A stretch of 64,000 nucleotides of DNA, taken from positions 3,461,001 to 3,525,000 of the forward strand of contig NC_013204.1 of NCBI RefSeq assembly GCF_000024265.1, written 5' to 3'. The notes beneath the pieces were generated by a model. The model saw nothing but the letters and a program-made list of their open reading frames with translations. It was not told where the DNA came from and did not search any database. Positions 16,859 through 25,851 of this stretch are shown piece by piece; position 1 is the first letter of the stretch, and the number at the start of each line of letters is the position of its first letter. Source of the stretch: Eggerthella lenta DSM 2243. Lineage in GTDB: Bacteria; Actinomycetota; Coriobacteriia; Coriobacteriales; Eggerthellaceae. The position numbers and the translations under genes were made by a program.

Positions 16859-18778
16859 TTACGCTTCGCCCTCGTAATCTTCCTCGTAGTAATCCGGCTC
16901 GGGGACGAGGACGCACATGAGCAGCATCGCCACGATGGGAACGAGCGTGAACACGAGGTTGTTGAAGGACGGCATCCAGGTTGCTTGCCCCGACGCGACC
17001 CAAGCGGCCAGGACGATGCCCGCCAGCAGCAGAGCGCTCGCCACGAGCGTGCCCAGCACGGCGAACGCACGCGTCGGGCGCAGGCGGAAGGCCGACAGCG
17101 CACCCGTAGCCGCAATCCAGCTGATCACGATGCACCACAGCGCCGGCTGCATCAACAGACTGCCGATGCTGGCCTGCACGTCGAGCCCCGCAGAGAACTG
17201 CCAGTTCGTCAGCGCGTCCCAACCAAGCAGGCTGTGCGACCCGCATGCGGCCAACATCACGCTGACCACCAGCGAGAACGCCAGCGCTCCGAACGCGCGC
17301 GCAGGCGGCAGGCAGAACCCGGCCACGAGCGGCGTCAGCTGGTTGCAGCCGAACGCCCCGGCAAGCGGCGGCACGAGCGTCGCGTTCGCATCGGCGTCGC
17401 CCAAACGCCCGGTGAAGTACCACCAGGCCGCCGTCGCCGCCAGCAGAACGCATCCTGCGGCGGGAGCGTTTCCGGCGATGAGCGCCGCCGATAACGCGAA
17501 GTATGCCAACAGCGCGCCGAGATGCGGCTTCAACGCTCCCGCCAACGTCACGAGCGCGAACAGCCCCCAGAACAGCGGGTTGGCGAATCCGCTGGTCTGC
17601 GGCAGATTCGCGAACGCCACGAACGCGACCGCCCCGCTGCCCAGCGCGCCCGCCGCATGCGCCGCCACCGTGCGCTGCAGCGGCGTGATGCGCTCGCGGA
17701 GCGGCACATACGGAACAGGTGGCGCGGTCTCGGTTTCCTCTTCCTCCTCATCGTCGGCGTGACCGACGATGACGGAGAGCTCGCGCACGCCGCGCTTCGG
17801 ATCGCCCAGGAACGGCTCCAGCTCCTCCGCGAAATCGGCGACCGTCGCGTAGCGCTCTTCCCGGTCGGGGTCGAGCGCGAAGAAGATCACGTCGTCGACG
17901 GCGGGGTCCAGCTCGTCCCAGCACAGCGACGGCAGCACCAGCTCCGCATCTTCGATAACAGCTTCAGCGCGCTCGAGATCGGGTGCCAGAAACGGGTTCT
18001 CGCCCGCCAGCATCTCGTACGTCAGCGACGCCAACGCCCATTCGTCGCAGCGCACGTCGAGGTTCTCCTGGCGCATCTGCTCCAGGGGCATGTACCCGAT
18101 GGTTCCTCCGCCGGCCGCGCCGTAGCCGGACGCGTCGGCCAGCGTGGCCAGGCCGAAATCGGTGACTTTCACCTGGCCTTGATGGTTGATCAGCACGTTG
18201 TCGGGCTTGATGTCGAGGTGCAGCACCTGGTTGGCGTGCGCCACCTCCAACGCGTGAGACACCGACGCGAACACGGCAGCCACCACATCCAATGTGAGAC
18301 GGTCGGCGTGACGATGCAGCAGCTCGGTGAGCGTGACGCCTTCGACGTACTCCATGATGAGGTAGGCGGTGGACTCCTGCACCTCGAAATCGTACACCGC
18401 GACGATGCTCGCATCCGACAGCATTGCCGCGGTGCGCGCCTCGTCCAAGCCGGGAACGTGCGCGAGAGAATGTACCAGCGGCCCGTCGCCTACCAGGTCA
18501 AACACCGAAGTCGCATCCCCTTCGGCTTCGTCGGCATCGTTGAAAACGGGATCGTCTTCCCAGGGAAGCGGCTCGTGCTGCGGCGCGCGCTGCGCGACGG
18601 CGTTCGCCCCTGGAAGCGCCGCGCGCGCGGCGTCCACCTCATCCAGCTCGATGCATTTGATGGCCACCTTGCGTTGGATGCGCGTGTCCCACGCCACCCG
18701 CACGGTGCCGAAGCCGCCGGCTTTCGCTTCGCCGATGGGTCGATACCGGTTCAATATGAGCTGTCGATCGCGTGCCAT
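16859..18778 (-). CDS. Membrane-anchored Hanks-type Ser/Thr protein kinase
   Basis: The 639-aa protein starts at ATG 18776-18778. Residues 1-300 form a eukaryotic-like kinase domain: glycine loop GEAKAGGFGTVRVAWD, catalytic lysine in KVAIKCIE, and HLDIKPDNVLIN, where the usual HRD is HLD (an RD-to-LD change). VTDFGLA (DFG) and GTIGYMPLEQ, in place of the usual GYMSPEQ/GYMAPEQ, follow. An insertion of about 60 acidic residues occurs after the VAIK lysine. After an acidic linker, residues about 380-625 contain some eight to nine membrane helices and the tail is acidic. There are no PASTA repeats. The kinase likely reads a membrane-domain signal. Substrate unknown. Confidence 0.9.
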   Translation of the reverse strand: MARDRQLILNRYRPIGEAKAGGFGTVRVAWDTRIQRKVAIKCIELDEVDAARAALPGANAVAQRAPQHEPLPWEDDPVFNDADEAEGDATSVFDLVGDGPLVHSLAHVPGLDEARTAAMLSDASIVAVYDFEVQESTAYLIMEYVEGVTLTELLHRHADRLTLDVVAAVFASVSHALEVAHANQVLHLDIKPDNVLINHQGQVKVTDFGLATLADASGYGAAGGGTIGYMPLEQMRQENLDVRCDEWALASLTYEMLAGENPFLAPDLERAEAVIEDAELVLPSLCWDELDPAVDDVIFFALDPDREERYATVADFAEELEPFLGDPKRGVRELSVIVGHADDEEEEETETAPPVPYVPLRERITPLQRTVAAHAAGALGSGAVAFVAFANLPQTSGFANPLFWGLFALVTLAGALKPHLGALLAYFALSAALIAGNAPAAGCVLLAATAAWWYFTGRLGDADANATLVPPLAGAFGCNQLTPLVAGFCLPPARAFGALAFSLVVSVMLAACGSHSLLGWDALTNWQFSAGLDVQASIGSLLMQPALWCIVISWIAATGALSAFRLRPTRAFAVLGTLVASALLLAGIVLAAWVASGQATWMPSFNNLVFTLVPIVAMLLMCVLVPEPDYYEEDYEGEA

Positions 18779-18856
18779 GCGCCTATTATAGGGCAGGCGG
18801 CCGCAGATGCCCACGCGAGCTGCCGCAACGCATGCCTTGCGCAAAAACCTTAACCC

Positions 18857-19027
18857 CTATGTGCAGCAAAATCGAGTTTTTGGCAGTGATCGCTCGCATT
18901 CGCCGGCTCCAAAAGCACGCGGAAGAGCCCTGGCAAGCCGTCAGCGAAAGAAACCGCAGGTCGCGTTTTGCCCATGTCGCTTGAGAATCAAGCAAGACTG
19001 CCAAAAGCTCGATTTTGCTGCACATAG
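18857..19027. repeat. 171-bp inverted-repeat element (31-bp arms)
   Basis: Arms 18857-18887 and 18997-19027 are complementary at 30 of 31 positions and flank 109 nt. The element fills most of the 356-bp gap between the YigZ and kinase genes. No ORF with a ribosome site is inside. A second element with the same plan but different arms lies at 52745-52921. Confidence 0.85.
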
Positions 19028-19134
19028 CGCTGAAGAATTATGCGACAGCGAGGGCGACAAGCAGCGAGCAGCGAGCAGCGAGCACATCATAGCGCAAGCA
19101 ACTGCGCCTCGCTCCGCCCCAACAGCCGCGAGAC

Positions 19135-19770
19135 TCAGAACGCAGCCTCGAGAGGCTCGCTCACGCGCACGCGCTCCTGGCCGCGTTCAAGCTCGGTGAT
19201 CTTGAGCAGCAGGGGCTCCTGCGTGCCGTCGAGCATGCGCAGGCGCAGGGTGACCGCATCGTCGTACACGGTATCGAGCACTTTCGCACCGCAGTCCGAC
19301 GCAATGCGCACGAGCTGGTCGTACTTGCCGTACGCCGCTCGCACTTCGATGTCCACGCACCGCGACACCACCACCAGCTCCGCCGCCTCGATGCCCGCCT
19401 GCGTGGCCTGCGTGTACGCGCGCACGAGGCCGCCCGTGCCCAGCAGCACCCCACCGAAATAGCGCGTGACCACCGTGATCACGTCGGTCAGCCCCGCGTG
19501 CTGGATCACCTCGAGCGTGGGAAGCCCCGCCGTCTTCTGAGGCTCGCCGTCGTCGGAATAGCGCACGCGCCCTTGCACGCCCGCGCCGCCCTCGCGCAGC
19601 ACGTAGGCGTACACGTTGTGGCGCGCCATGCGGTTGGCCGCGCGGATCTCCTCGAGGAACGCCAGCGCTTCATCCTCGGTTTCGACATGCGCCAAACTAG
19701 CGATGAAGCGGCTCTTCTTCTCCTCGATCTCGGCGGTCGCCCGCCCCGCTATGGTGGTGTAGGAAGTCAT
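19135..19770 (-). CDS. yigZ: YigZ/IMPACT family protein (UPF0029)
   Basis: The 211-aa protein has the UPF0029 N-terminal domain with diagnostic EKKSRFIASL, RMARHNVYAYVLR, YSDDGEPQKTAGLP and VTRYFGGVLLGTGGLVRAYTQA, followed by the ferredoxin-fold C-terminal domain of bacterial YigZ. The family is related to yeast Yih1/IMPACT, which controls the Gcn2 kinase. The bacterial role is uncertain, and a proline-dipeptidase annotation in old entries is not supported. Length is typical. No strong Shine-Dalgarno is visible before the ATG. It is separated from the downstream kinase by the inverted-repeat element and from the upstream tRNA-Leu by a terminator. Confidence 0.92.
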   Translation of the reverse strand: MTSYTTIAGRATAEIEEKKSRFIASLAHVETEDEALAFLEEIRAANRMARHNVYAYVLREGGAGVQGRVRYSDDGEPQKTAGLPTLEVIQHAGLTDVITVVTRYFGGVLLGTGGLVRAYTQATQAGIEAAELVVVSRCVDIEVRAAYGKYDQLVRIASDCGAKVLDTVYDDAVTLRLRMLDGTQEPLLLKITELERGQERVRVSEPLEAAF

Positions 19771-19803
19771 GGGGAAAGTGTAGCAGACGCATAGCAGGGC
19801 AGC

Positions 19804-19826
19804 AAAAAACCCGCCGAAGCGGGTTT
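19804..19826 (-). terminator. Intrinsic terminator of tRNA-Leu
   Basis: On the minus strand AAACCCGC-TTCG-GCGGGTTT is followed by T residues, immediately downstream of the tRNA 3' end. Confidence 0.85.
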
Positions 19827-19837
19827 CTCAATTCAGA

Positions 19838-19924
19838 TGGTGCGGGCGAGAGGACTTGAACCTCCATGGGGTTGCCCCCATACGGACCTGAACCGTACGC
19901 GTCTGCCAATTCCGCCACGCCCGC
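19838..19924 (-). tRNA. tRNA-Leu (anticodon CAG)
   Basis: An 87-nt class II tRNA with encoded CCA. The acceptor stem GCGGGCG pairs with CGCCCGC, the anticodon loop is TTCAGGT with CAG between TACGG and CCGTA, and a long variable arm (TGGGGGCAACCCCA) is typical of leucine tRNAs. GTTCAAGTC forms the T loop. Confidence 0.97.
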
Positions 19925-19992
19925 ACAACAAAGGCTTCTTATCGAAGCGATTGAACATGATACCTGAGTTCATGGATCGTGACAAGGAGAAA

Positions 19993-20823
19993 TTACACGT
20001 TCTTTGAATTTTTCTGAAAGCGTCGCAGCGCCGACCAAGCCGCGGGAACCAGAAGCGCCGTCGAGACAGCAAGCAGAACGAAGTCGATCGGGTCGCCGGT
20101 AACGTAGGTTTGCTGCAGGTTTCCCGCCAGCAGCTGCGGGCCCGCGTACAGGAAGTTGAACGCGGCGTGCACGGCGACGAGCGTCCACAAGTTGCGCGTT
20201 CCGAAGTACATCGCTGCCATGAACAGGCCGAACAAAGCGGCTTGCACGGGTTTGCACGCCGTTTGCGCAACCGCGACGAAATCGGCGGCCTGAACGGCCG
20301 AGGCAGCCTCGCCCAGCGACACGTGCAGCGCGCCGAACAGCACGGCCGACACGAGGGCCGCTCGCAGCATGCCGCGTCGGCCTCCTCCCAACGCCGGAGC
20401 GAACGCATCGAGCGCCAGCACCCGGAAGACGCCCTCCTCGAACACAGCGGTCAGGAGGCAAAGCGCGACCACTTGCATCACGTGCAACGGGGAGGCGTCC
20501 AAAGCGGCCCCTTGCGGTTGCACGACCAGCGACGCGAGGCCCACAGCCAAACCCACGGCCAGCACGTACAAGGCCCACGCGAGCAAACCGCGCCCGTCGC
20601 AAAGGCGCGGCGCGCGCAAAGCCCGCGGCCGCGATGCCGCCACAGCCGCAAGCGCGACCGCAGCTAGCGCCGCGCCCTGCGCGAGCGACCCGGCGAGGGT
20701 GTCGCCGGGGACCAGCGAGAAGCAGCACGCCGTTGCCACCAACGCCGCCACGAACACGGCGGCGCGATGGTTGCGCGCGCAACCGCCGTCCTCAAGCCCC
20801 ATCGTGGAATTCGCGCGCGTCAC
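19993..20823 (-). CDS. CPBP-family intramembrane metalloprotease
   Basis: The 276-aa protein has about seven to eight hydrophobic segments. The CPBP (CAAX protease and bacteriocin-processing) motifs are present: FEEGVFRVLA (EExxxR) near residue 144, FGALHVSLGE (FxxxH) near 178, and HAAFNFLYAG (HxxxN/D) near 232. These glutamate and histidine residues form the metal site in Rce1-type proteases. Bacterial members process or confer immunity to peptides, or have unknown targets. A second CPBP gene lies at 30441. The start may be this ATG or an internal one (MGLEDGG); neither has a clear ribosome site. Divergent from the TraX gene. Confidence 0.88.
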   Translation of the reverse strand: MTRANSTMGLEDGGCARNHRAAVFVAALVATACCFSLVPGDTLAGSLAQGAALAAVALAAVAASRPRALRAPRLCDGRGLLAWALYVLAVGLAVGLASLVVQPQGAALDASPLHVMQVVALCLLTAVFEEGVFRVLALDAFAPALGGGRRGMLRAALVSAVLFGALHVSLGEAASAVQAADFVAVAQTACKPVQAALFGLFMAAMYFGTRNLWTLVAVHAAFNFLYAGPQLLAGNLQQTYVTGDPIDFVLLAVSTALLVPAAWSALRRFQKNSKNV

Positions 20824-20882
20824 GCAGCCTCATCGCCCTTTGCCATCGAATACATCGTATGCAGGCAGTATACTGGAACGCC

Positions 20883-21632
20883 ATGAGCGTCACATCGAGC
20901 ATATCAGCAGCTTCCCCGATGCGGGGCGTTTCCTCGTTCACGCTCAAAGTCGTGGCCATCGTCGGCATGACGTTCAACCACGCCTGCTACATTTTCTATC
21001 CCTACCTGCCCGCCGAGGCGTTGCTCCTGCTGTTCGGATTCGGCGGGCTCACCTTCCCCATCATGGCGTTTCTGCTGGTGGAAGGCTACCATCATACCTC
21101 GAACATCAAGCGGTACGCCGGTCGGTTGCTGGCGTTCGCGCTCGTCTCGCAGGTGCCGTACGGCCTGTTTCTGGCGCACAACCTCAACGTGCTGTTCACC
21201 CTGCTCATCGGCCTGGGAATTCTGTACTTGTACGACACTATGGAAAGCCGCGGCGGATTCTGGCTTGCTGCCGCAGCGCTGGTGACGGCCAGCGCGCTGT
21301 GCGACTGGGGGATCATCGGGCCGCTCATGATCCTCATGATGCGCGCGATCCCCGACCGGCGCCAACGCATCGTGTTGCCCCTGCTCGTGCCCATCCTGGG
21401 CAACGGCCTGCCGGCGCTCTCCGACTACATGGCAGCGTTCGATCCAGCGCTGCTGCCGTTCGCGCTGTATCCGCTGCTGGGTTGCACGGCCACCATCCCG
21501 CTGCTGCTCGCCTACAACGGCTCGCGCGGCCGCCCGATGAAGTGGCTGTTCTACGCATACTACCCCGCGCATATTCTGGTGCTGGGGTTGGCGAAGGGGT
21601 TGCTGCTGGGCGATTGGGGGCTGGGGCTGTAG
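20883..21632 (+). CDS. TraX family membrane protein
   Basis: The 249-aa integral membrane protein has about eight hydrophobic segments. TLKVVAIVGMTFNHACYIF at the N-terminus, FGFGGLTFPIMAFLLVEGY, the following RYAGRLLAFALVSQVPY, and the C-terminal FYAYYPAHILVLGL match the TraX pattern (K-x-IA...MxxDH, FxxRIAFPIFAFLLVEG, YPxHL). TraX in F-plasmids acetylates pilin, while chromosomal homologs are acyltransferase-like proteins of unknown target. The histidine in NH and that in YYPAH are conserved. The start is uncertain: MSVTSS at 20883 or MQAVYW 23 bp earlier. A REP-like sequence follows the stop. Confidence 0.85.
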   Translation: MSVTSSISAASPMRGVSSFTLKVVAIVGMTFNHACYIFYPYLPAEALLLLFGFGGLTFPIMAFLLVEGYHHTSNIKRYAGRLLAFALVSQVPYGLFLAHNLNVLFTLLIGLGILYLYDTMESRGGFWLAAAALVTASALCDWGIIGPLMILMMRAIPDRRQRIVLPLLVPILGNGLPALSDYMAAFDPALLPFALYPLLGCTATIPLLLAYNGSRGRPMKWLFYAYYPAHILVLGLAKGLLLGDWGLGL

Positions 21633-21648
21633 AGGCTGACGCCGCACG

Positions 21649-21691
21649 GGATCCTTCGACTCCGGCGCTGCGCGTCTCCGCTCAGGATGAC
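21649..21691. repeat. REP-like palindrome
   Basis: GGATCCTTCGACT and a trailing CTCAGGATGAC bracket a GC-rich core. Related sequences occur at 54939-54973 (inside a coding region) and, as partial TGTCATCCCGAGCGAGC ends, at 23276-23293 and 32967-32983. Confidence 0.65.
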
Positions 21692-21700
21692 AGAGGACGG

Positions 21701-23188
21701 CTACTTCCAGTCGCTTCCCAACACCACGAGGAAATCGCTCTCGAACAGATACGATCCGTCGTTTTTCATGGCTTTTCCAACGCCAAGAGCATCCGCGATC
21801 TCCTGCGCGCGCGATGCCTTCGCCTCATCGTCGTAAATCACCAGCGTCTTAGGGTAGTCGAAGCTGTCGGCATTGCCCGACTCCACCGAATAGCCCAGTT
21901 CCTCGATGCGCTCGGACGCCTCGGTGCCTGCGCCGGTGATGCCGTTGCCGTTGCGCACCGCCACGCTGCCCGTGCGCTTCGCTTTTTTCTGCGTGCCGTC
22001 CTCGTTCGTGCTGGAATGCGTCTGGCCGCTGCCGGTGGTTGCCAGCACGGTGTTCGACATCTCGTCGACGATGTCCTCGTCGGTGGGCGGAAGGCCCTGG
22101 TTAACGCGAGTCATCATTTTCTTCCATTCGTCGACGTTGTTGATTTCGTACCAGACGTCGTTGATGTACTTGGACGTAGTCGGCTCCATGGCCGAATAGA
22201 TGTCGGTGGCCGGGTCGAGGCCCTGCATCGTCTGCGCGAGGCCGATGATGTCGGAAATCTCGAGATCCGTAGTCACGTATTGGGAAAGCGCCTGGACGGT
22301 GGATGCCATCGTGGCCACGTCGGCCGACAGGATTTTCTTCGCGATGGCGGACAGGACGAGACGCTGGTTCGCTGCACGGTAGGAGTCGCCGTCGCCGTAC
22401 TCGTCGTAGGCATGGCGCGAACGACACAGGATGAGCGCCTGATCGCCGCTCAGCGTCTGCAGCCCGGCATCCAGATGGCCGCCGGCATCCTCGTCGTCGA
22501 TCTCCATCGGAACATCCACTTCGACGCCGCCCAGCGCATCGACAATGTCTTTGAAGCCGTCGAAGTTGATCTCGGCATAATGGGAAATGGGCACACCCGC
22601 CAACTTCGATACGGTTTTCACCGTGAGAGCGGCTCCGCCGATGGCATGTGCAGCGTTCAGCTTGTTCTGCCCGTATTCCCCCATGTCTACCAGGGTATCG
22701 CGGTGGATGGAGACGAGCGTCGCCTTCTTGTCCACCGGGTCGATGCGCGCGAGGATGATGCTGTCGCTGCGGAACTGATCGCCGGCGAATTCCGCCGACG
22801 CTTCGCGGTCGTTCGACCCGTCGGTTCCCATGAGCAGGATATAGAACGGCTCGTTCGCCAAATCGGTTTCCACGAGCGCATTGCGCAGCTCGGCGCTGAC
22901 GCCGTCGTGAAGGTTTCCCGAGAGTACGTTGTAGTACGCGAACGCAGCCCCCGCCCCGCCCAGCACCAGCACGCCCACAACGGCAAGCGCGATAACCAGC
23001 GTGCGGCGACGAGAGCGTGCGCGCGTGCGCTCGTAATCGGCTCGCGACACGCGGCGCGGCGTGGGAGCGGATTCGCCTTGAACGCTGGGGCGACGACCCG
23101 GTTCAGTCTGACGGGAGCGGCCGTACGAGGAGCGGGAAAAACGCTCGGTGCTCGCAGGGCGCCGTTGAGGGCTGCGTTTGTTGTCCAT
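21701..23188 (-). CDS. LytR-CpsA-Psr (LCP) cell-wall polymer ligase
   Basis: About 495 aa, with a basic, Ser/Arg-rich cytoplasmic N-terminus and one TM helix (LVIALAVVGVLVLGGAGAAFA). An LCP domain follows, with ILLMGTDGSN, DSIILARIDP and LVSIHRDTLVDM, plus KLNAAHAIGG and GVEVDVPMEID; the arginine/aspartate set binding the polyprenyl pyrophosphate is visible. A C-terminal LytR_C domain starts at VAVRNGNGITGAGTEASERI. LCP enzymes transfer glycopolymers from undecaprenyl carriers to peptidoglycan outside the cell. The start is uncertain: MDNKRS at 23188 or an ATG 15 codons upstream at 23233. The MurT-GatD gene lies immediately upstream on the same strand. Confidence 0.92.
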   Translation of the reverse strand: MDNKRSPQRRPASTERFSRSSYGRSRQTEPGRRPSVQGESAPTPRRVSRADYERTRARSRRRTLVIALAVVGVLVLGGAGAAFAYYNVLSGNLHDGVSAELRNALVETDLANEPFYILLMGTDGSNDREASAEFAGDQFRSDSIILARIDPVDKKATLVSIHRDTLVDMGEYGQNKLNAAHAIGGAALTVKTVSKLAGVPISHYAEINFDGFKDIVDALGGVEVDVPMEIDDEDAGGHLDAGLQTLSGDQALILCRSRHAYDEYGDGDSYRAANQRLVLSAIAKKILSADVATMASTVQALSQYVTTDLEISDIIGLAQTMQGLDPATDIYSAMEPTTSKYINDVWYEINNVDEWKKMMTRVNQGLPPTDEDIVDEMSNTVLATTGSGQTHSSTNEDGTQKKAKRTGSVAVRNGNGITGAGTEASERIEELGYSVESGNADSFDYPKTLVIYDDEAKASRAQEIADALGVGKAMKNDGSYLFESDFLVVLGSDWK

Positions 23189-23325
23189 TGCGCCATTTTC
23201 GCGGCAGCGCTCTACCCGCGCAACCGCCTCCATCGGTTTACTAGGAAAAGCCCACAGGGCAGCGCAGCGGAAGCGGTGTCATCCCGAGCGAGCACCAGGT
23301 TGACGCCGCACCGGCGAGCTTCCCG

Positions 23326-25560
23326 CTACCTGTGCACTCCCAGCTTCTTGACCATGGCGTCGTTCGCATCTTGCTCGACGGCGTCGTCGAGCGGCGCCAA
23401 CTCGATGGCCGGCTGGCCCGTTCGCGATGCGAAACGTTGGAGAGCGCGTGCGAGCAAATCGTCCGCAACCTCGGGGTTCTTCGCCAGCAGCGGGCCATGC
23501 AGATACGTGCCCACCACGTTCTTGTAGCGCACGCCGTCCTGCTTGTCGGCATCGTTGTTGCCGTGCCCCGTGGAAGACGCCACGGCGCCGAAGGGCTCGA
23601 CGCCCGCGCCGAGGTGCGTGCGTCCCGCATGGTTCTCGTAACCCACGACAGGGCGCTTCGCCAGCGGCGAGGTCAGCACGATGTTGTCGATGAGCCGGTC
23701 GCCGGAGCCGCCCGCCGCACGCTCGGTGGTCATGTCGACGATGCCCAGGCCCTGCACCACCTCGTCGCCCAGCAGCCACTCGTGGCCGAGAATCTGGTAG
23801 CCGCCGCAGATGGCCAGCAAGACGCCGCCGTCCTCCACGTAGGCATGCAGCTGCTCGCGCATGTTCATGAGCTCGGCCGACGCCAGGCGCTGCTCGCGGT
23901 CGGGGCCGCCTCCCAGCATGACGAGGTCGACGCCGGAGAGGTCGATGGCCTGGCCGTGGTTGACGCGCTTGACCTCCACGGGGATGCCGCGCCAGCGCAG
24001 GCGCTGTTCGAGGATGCGCACGTTGCCACCGTCCCCGTACAGGTTGAGCAGGTCGGGGAAGAGGTGCGCGATGGTGAGGGAGGCGGCGGGCGCAGGAGTC
24101 TCCCCCTCTCCTGGCGCGGAGACGGAACGGTCGCCCCCACAGCCATCGCCCGCGCCATGGGGGCGGGGGAAGCCCTCATCCGTGCCATGCGGGTTGGCGG
24201 AATCCTCGGCCGCGGCGCCCGCCGCGCCGTGGCTGGTCAGCACCGCATGCACCGGGGGCAATGCGGTGTAGTTCGCGATCAGGTACGCGTTTTCTTCGGC
24301 CGACAGGCTGGCTATGCGCGCCAGCAGGTCCTCGGCATCCGCAACCACCTGCGATTCGATGCCGGCATACTTCAAGCGCACCTGCATGTCGTTCGCGCGC
24401 AAGCCGCCCGCGAACACGGTGAGCTTGGCCGGATCGTCCGCCAGCTCCTCGAAGTCGATATCCCACAGCCACGACACGTCGCGGCCATCGCCCTCCTTGT
24501 CGTTCACGAAGAAGGCTACCACCTTGTCACCCGCGTCCTGCGCCACGATCTTGAGGTTCTGATTGAAGCCGGTGGGGTTCTTCGCGAGGTTCAGCAGCAC
24601 GCGCCGACCGGCGATGTCAAACGTTTGCAGGCGCCCGTTCTGCGGGTCGAAGGCGTCGATGGCCTTCTGCAACGCGGGAAGCGGGCAACCGGCGAGGCCG
24701 GCCGCGGCAGCGGTTGCCAGCAAGTTGTACACCATGTACGCGCCGGTGTACGGCGCGGCGATCGAACCCGCGGCTGCCCCCTCGCCGTCCCGACGCACGT
24801 CGAACGACAACCCGTTCAGGCCCAGCTTCACGCCCGTTGCCGCGAAGTCCAGGGCGGAACGCGCGAACCCGCAGGTGGGACACGAGAACGATCCCAGTTG
24901 CCCGTACTGGCGATAGTCGTATTCCAACATGGACGAGCAGCGCTGGCACATCTGCGCGTCGGCCACCGAATTCTGCGGCAGCCCCAGGTCCTCGTCCACG
25001 CCGAACGCGATGGAGGGGTTCGCCGCGCGCTCGGCGATGCGGACGCACAGCGGGTCGTCGGCGTTGTACACCAGCACCGTGTCCGGCGACTTCTCCAGCG
25101 CGCCCACGATGCTGTCCTGGATGCGGTCGATCTCGCCCACGCGGTCCAGCTGGTCGCGGAACAGGTTGAGCAGCACCACGTAGGTGGCCTGCAGCTGCGG
25201 CAGGATCTTCGCCAGCCACAGCTCGTCGCACTCGAACACGCCCCAATCCGACGGGCCGGCGTGCAGCAGCGACGTCGCCACGCCCGAGTCCAGGTTCGCG
25301 CCGGTCCGGTTGCACACCACGCGCTGGCCCGCCAGCTCAAGCGCGTCGGCCAGCAGGTTCGTCACCGTGGTCTTTCCGTTCGTTCCAACCACGCACACCG
25401 AGCCCTGCTCCAGCTTCGGCGCGAGGTCGGCAATGAGACGCGGATCCACGTACAGCGCGATTTTGCCCGGGAAGTTCGCGGCGGGACGGCGGAACACGTT
25501 TTTGAGACCCCACGTTGAAACGGCGCTGACGGCGCGCGCGCCGGCGAACTGCAAACCCAT
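23326..25560 (-). CDS. murT-gatD: MurT-GatD fusion: lipid II isoglutaminyl synthase
   Basis: The 744-aa single polypeptide combines both subunits of the enzyme that amidates D-Glu in lipid II. MurT half (about 1-465): GTNGKTTVTNLLADAL P-loop near residue 60, the Mur-ligase centre, a zinc ribbon CQRC...CPTC near 203-230, and a C-terminal DUF1727-like domain (KIVAQDAGDKVVAFFVNDK, DVSWLWDIDFE). A Gly/Ala/Pro-rich linker of about 50 residues follows. GatD half (about 505-744) is a class I glutamine amidotransferase: HLFPDLLNLYGDGGN, VMLGGGPDREQ, nucleophile Cys in LLAICGGYQILG near 585, and catalytic His in GTYLHGPLL near 690. In staphylococci and streptococci these are two separate genes. AAAGGAATG precedes the ATG. 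Confidence 0.93.
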   Translation of the reverse strand: MGLQFAGARAVSAVSTWGLKNVFRRPAANFPGKIALYVDPRLIADLAPKLEQGSVCVVGTNGKTTVTNLLADALELAGQRVVCNRTGANLDSGVATSLLHAGPSDWGVFECDELWLAKILPQLQATYVVLLNLFRDQLDRVGEIDRIQDSIVGALEKSPDTVLVYNADDPLCVRIAERAANPSIAFGVDEDLGLPQNSVADAQMCQRCSSMLEYDYRQYGQLGSFSCPTCGFARSALDFAATGVKLGLNGLSFDVRRDGEGAAAGSIAAPYTGAYMVYNLLATAAAAGLAGCPLPALQKAIDAFDPQNGRLQTFDIAGRRVLLNLAKNPTGFNQNLKIVAQDAGDKVVAFFVNDKEGDGRDVSWLWDIDFEELADDPAKLTVFAGGLRANDMQVRLKYAGIESQVVADAEDLLARIASLSAEENAYLIANYTALPPVHAVLTSHGAAGAAAEDSANPHGTDEGFPRPHGAGDGCGGDRSVSAPGEGETPAPAASLTIAHLFPDLLNLYGDGGNVRILEQRLRWRGIPVEVKRVNHGQAIDLSGVDLVMLGGGPDREQRLASAELMNMREQLHAYVEDGGVLLAICGGYQILGHEWLLGDEVVQGLGIVDMTTERAAGGSGDRLIDNIVLTSPLAKRPVVGYENHAGRTHLGAGVEPFGAVASSTGHGNNDADKQDGVRYKNVVGTYLHGPLLAKNPEVADDLLARALQRFASRTGQPAIELAPLDDAVEQDANDAMVKKLGVHR

Positions 25561-25851
25561 AGGTCATTCCTTTCGATCACGTTGCGTTCAGTATAGTGGT
25601 TCCACCGCACCCCGCACGCCGCCCCCGCCCGCACTGACACCCGCCCTCCATACAAATTTCAGGACGAGCAGCGCCAGCGCAAAGCTCACTCGTCACCCCT
25701 CGTCAACCTAACAGCCGCTTCAACCAAAAGAAGAACCGCGCCCCGATTTATCCTCAACTAAGCTTGATGCCGCTATACTGATGAGATAAGGTGATTGTGC
25801 AGCCGTCGGCCGAAGCACGCGGCCGCATGCACCCGGCGACCCAGGAAGGTT

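Noticed and set aside
19993-20823. Possible bacteriocin immunity role of the first CPBP gene
   Set aside because: No peptide gene, LytTR site or exporter lies nearby, unlike the second CPBP gene.
20369-23527. 1052-codon plus-strand open frame
   Set aside because: It runs antisense to the LCP and CPBP genes and across the TraX gene in another frame, with a composition typical of shadow ORFs.
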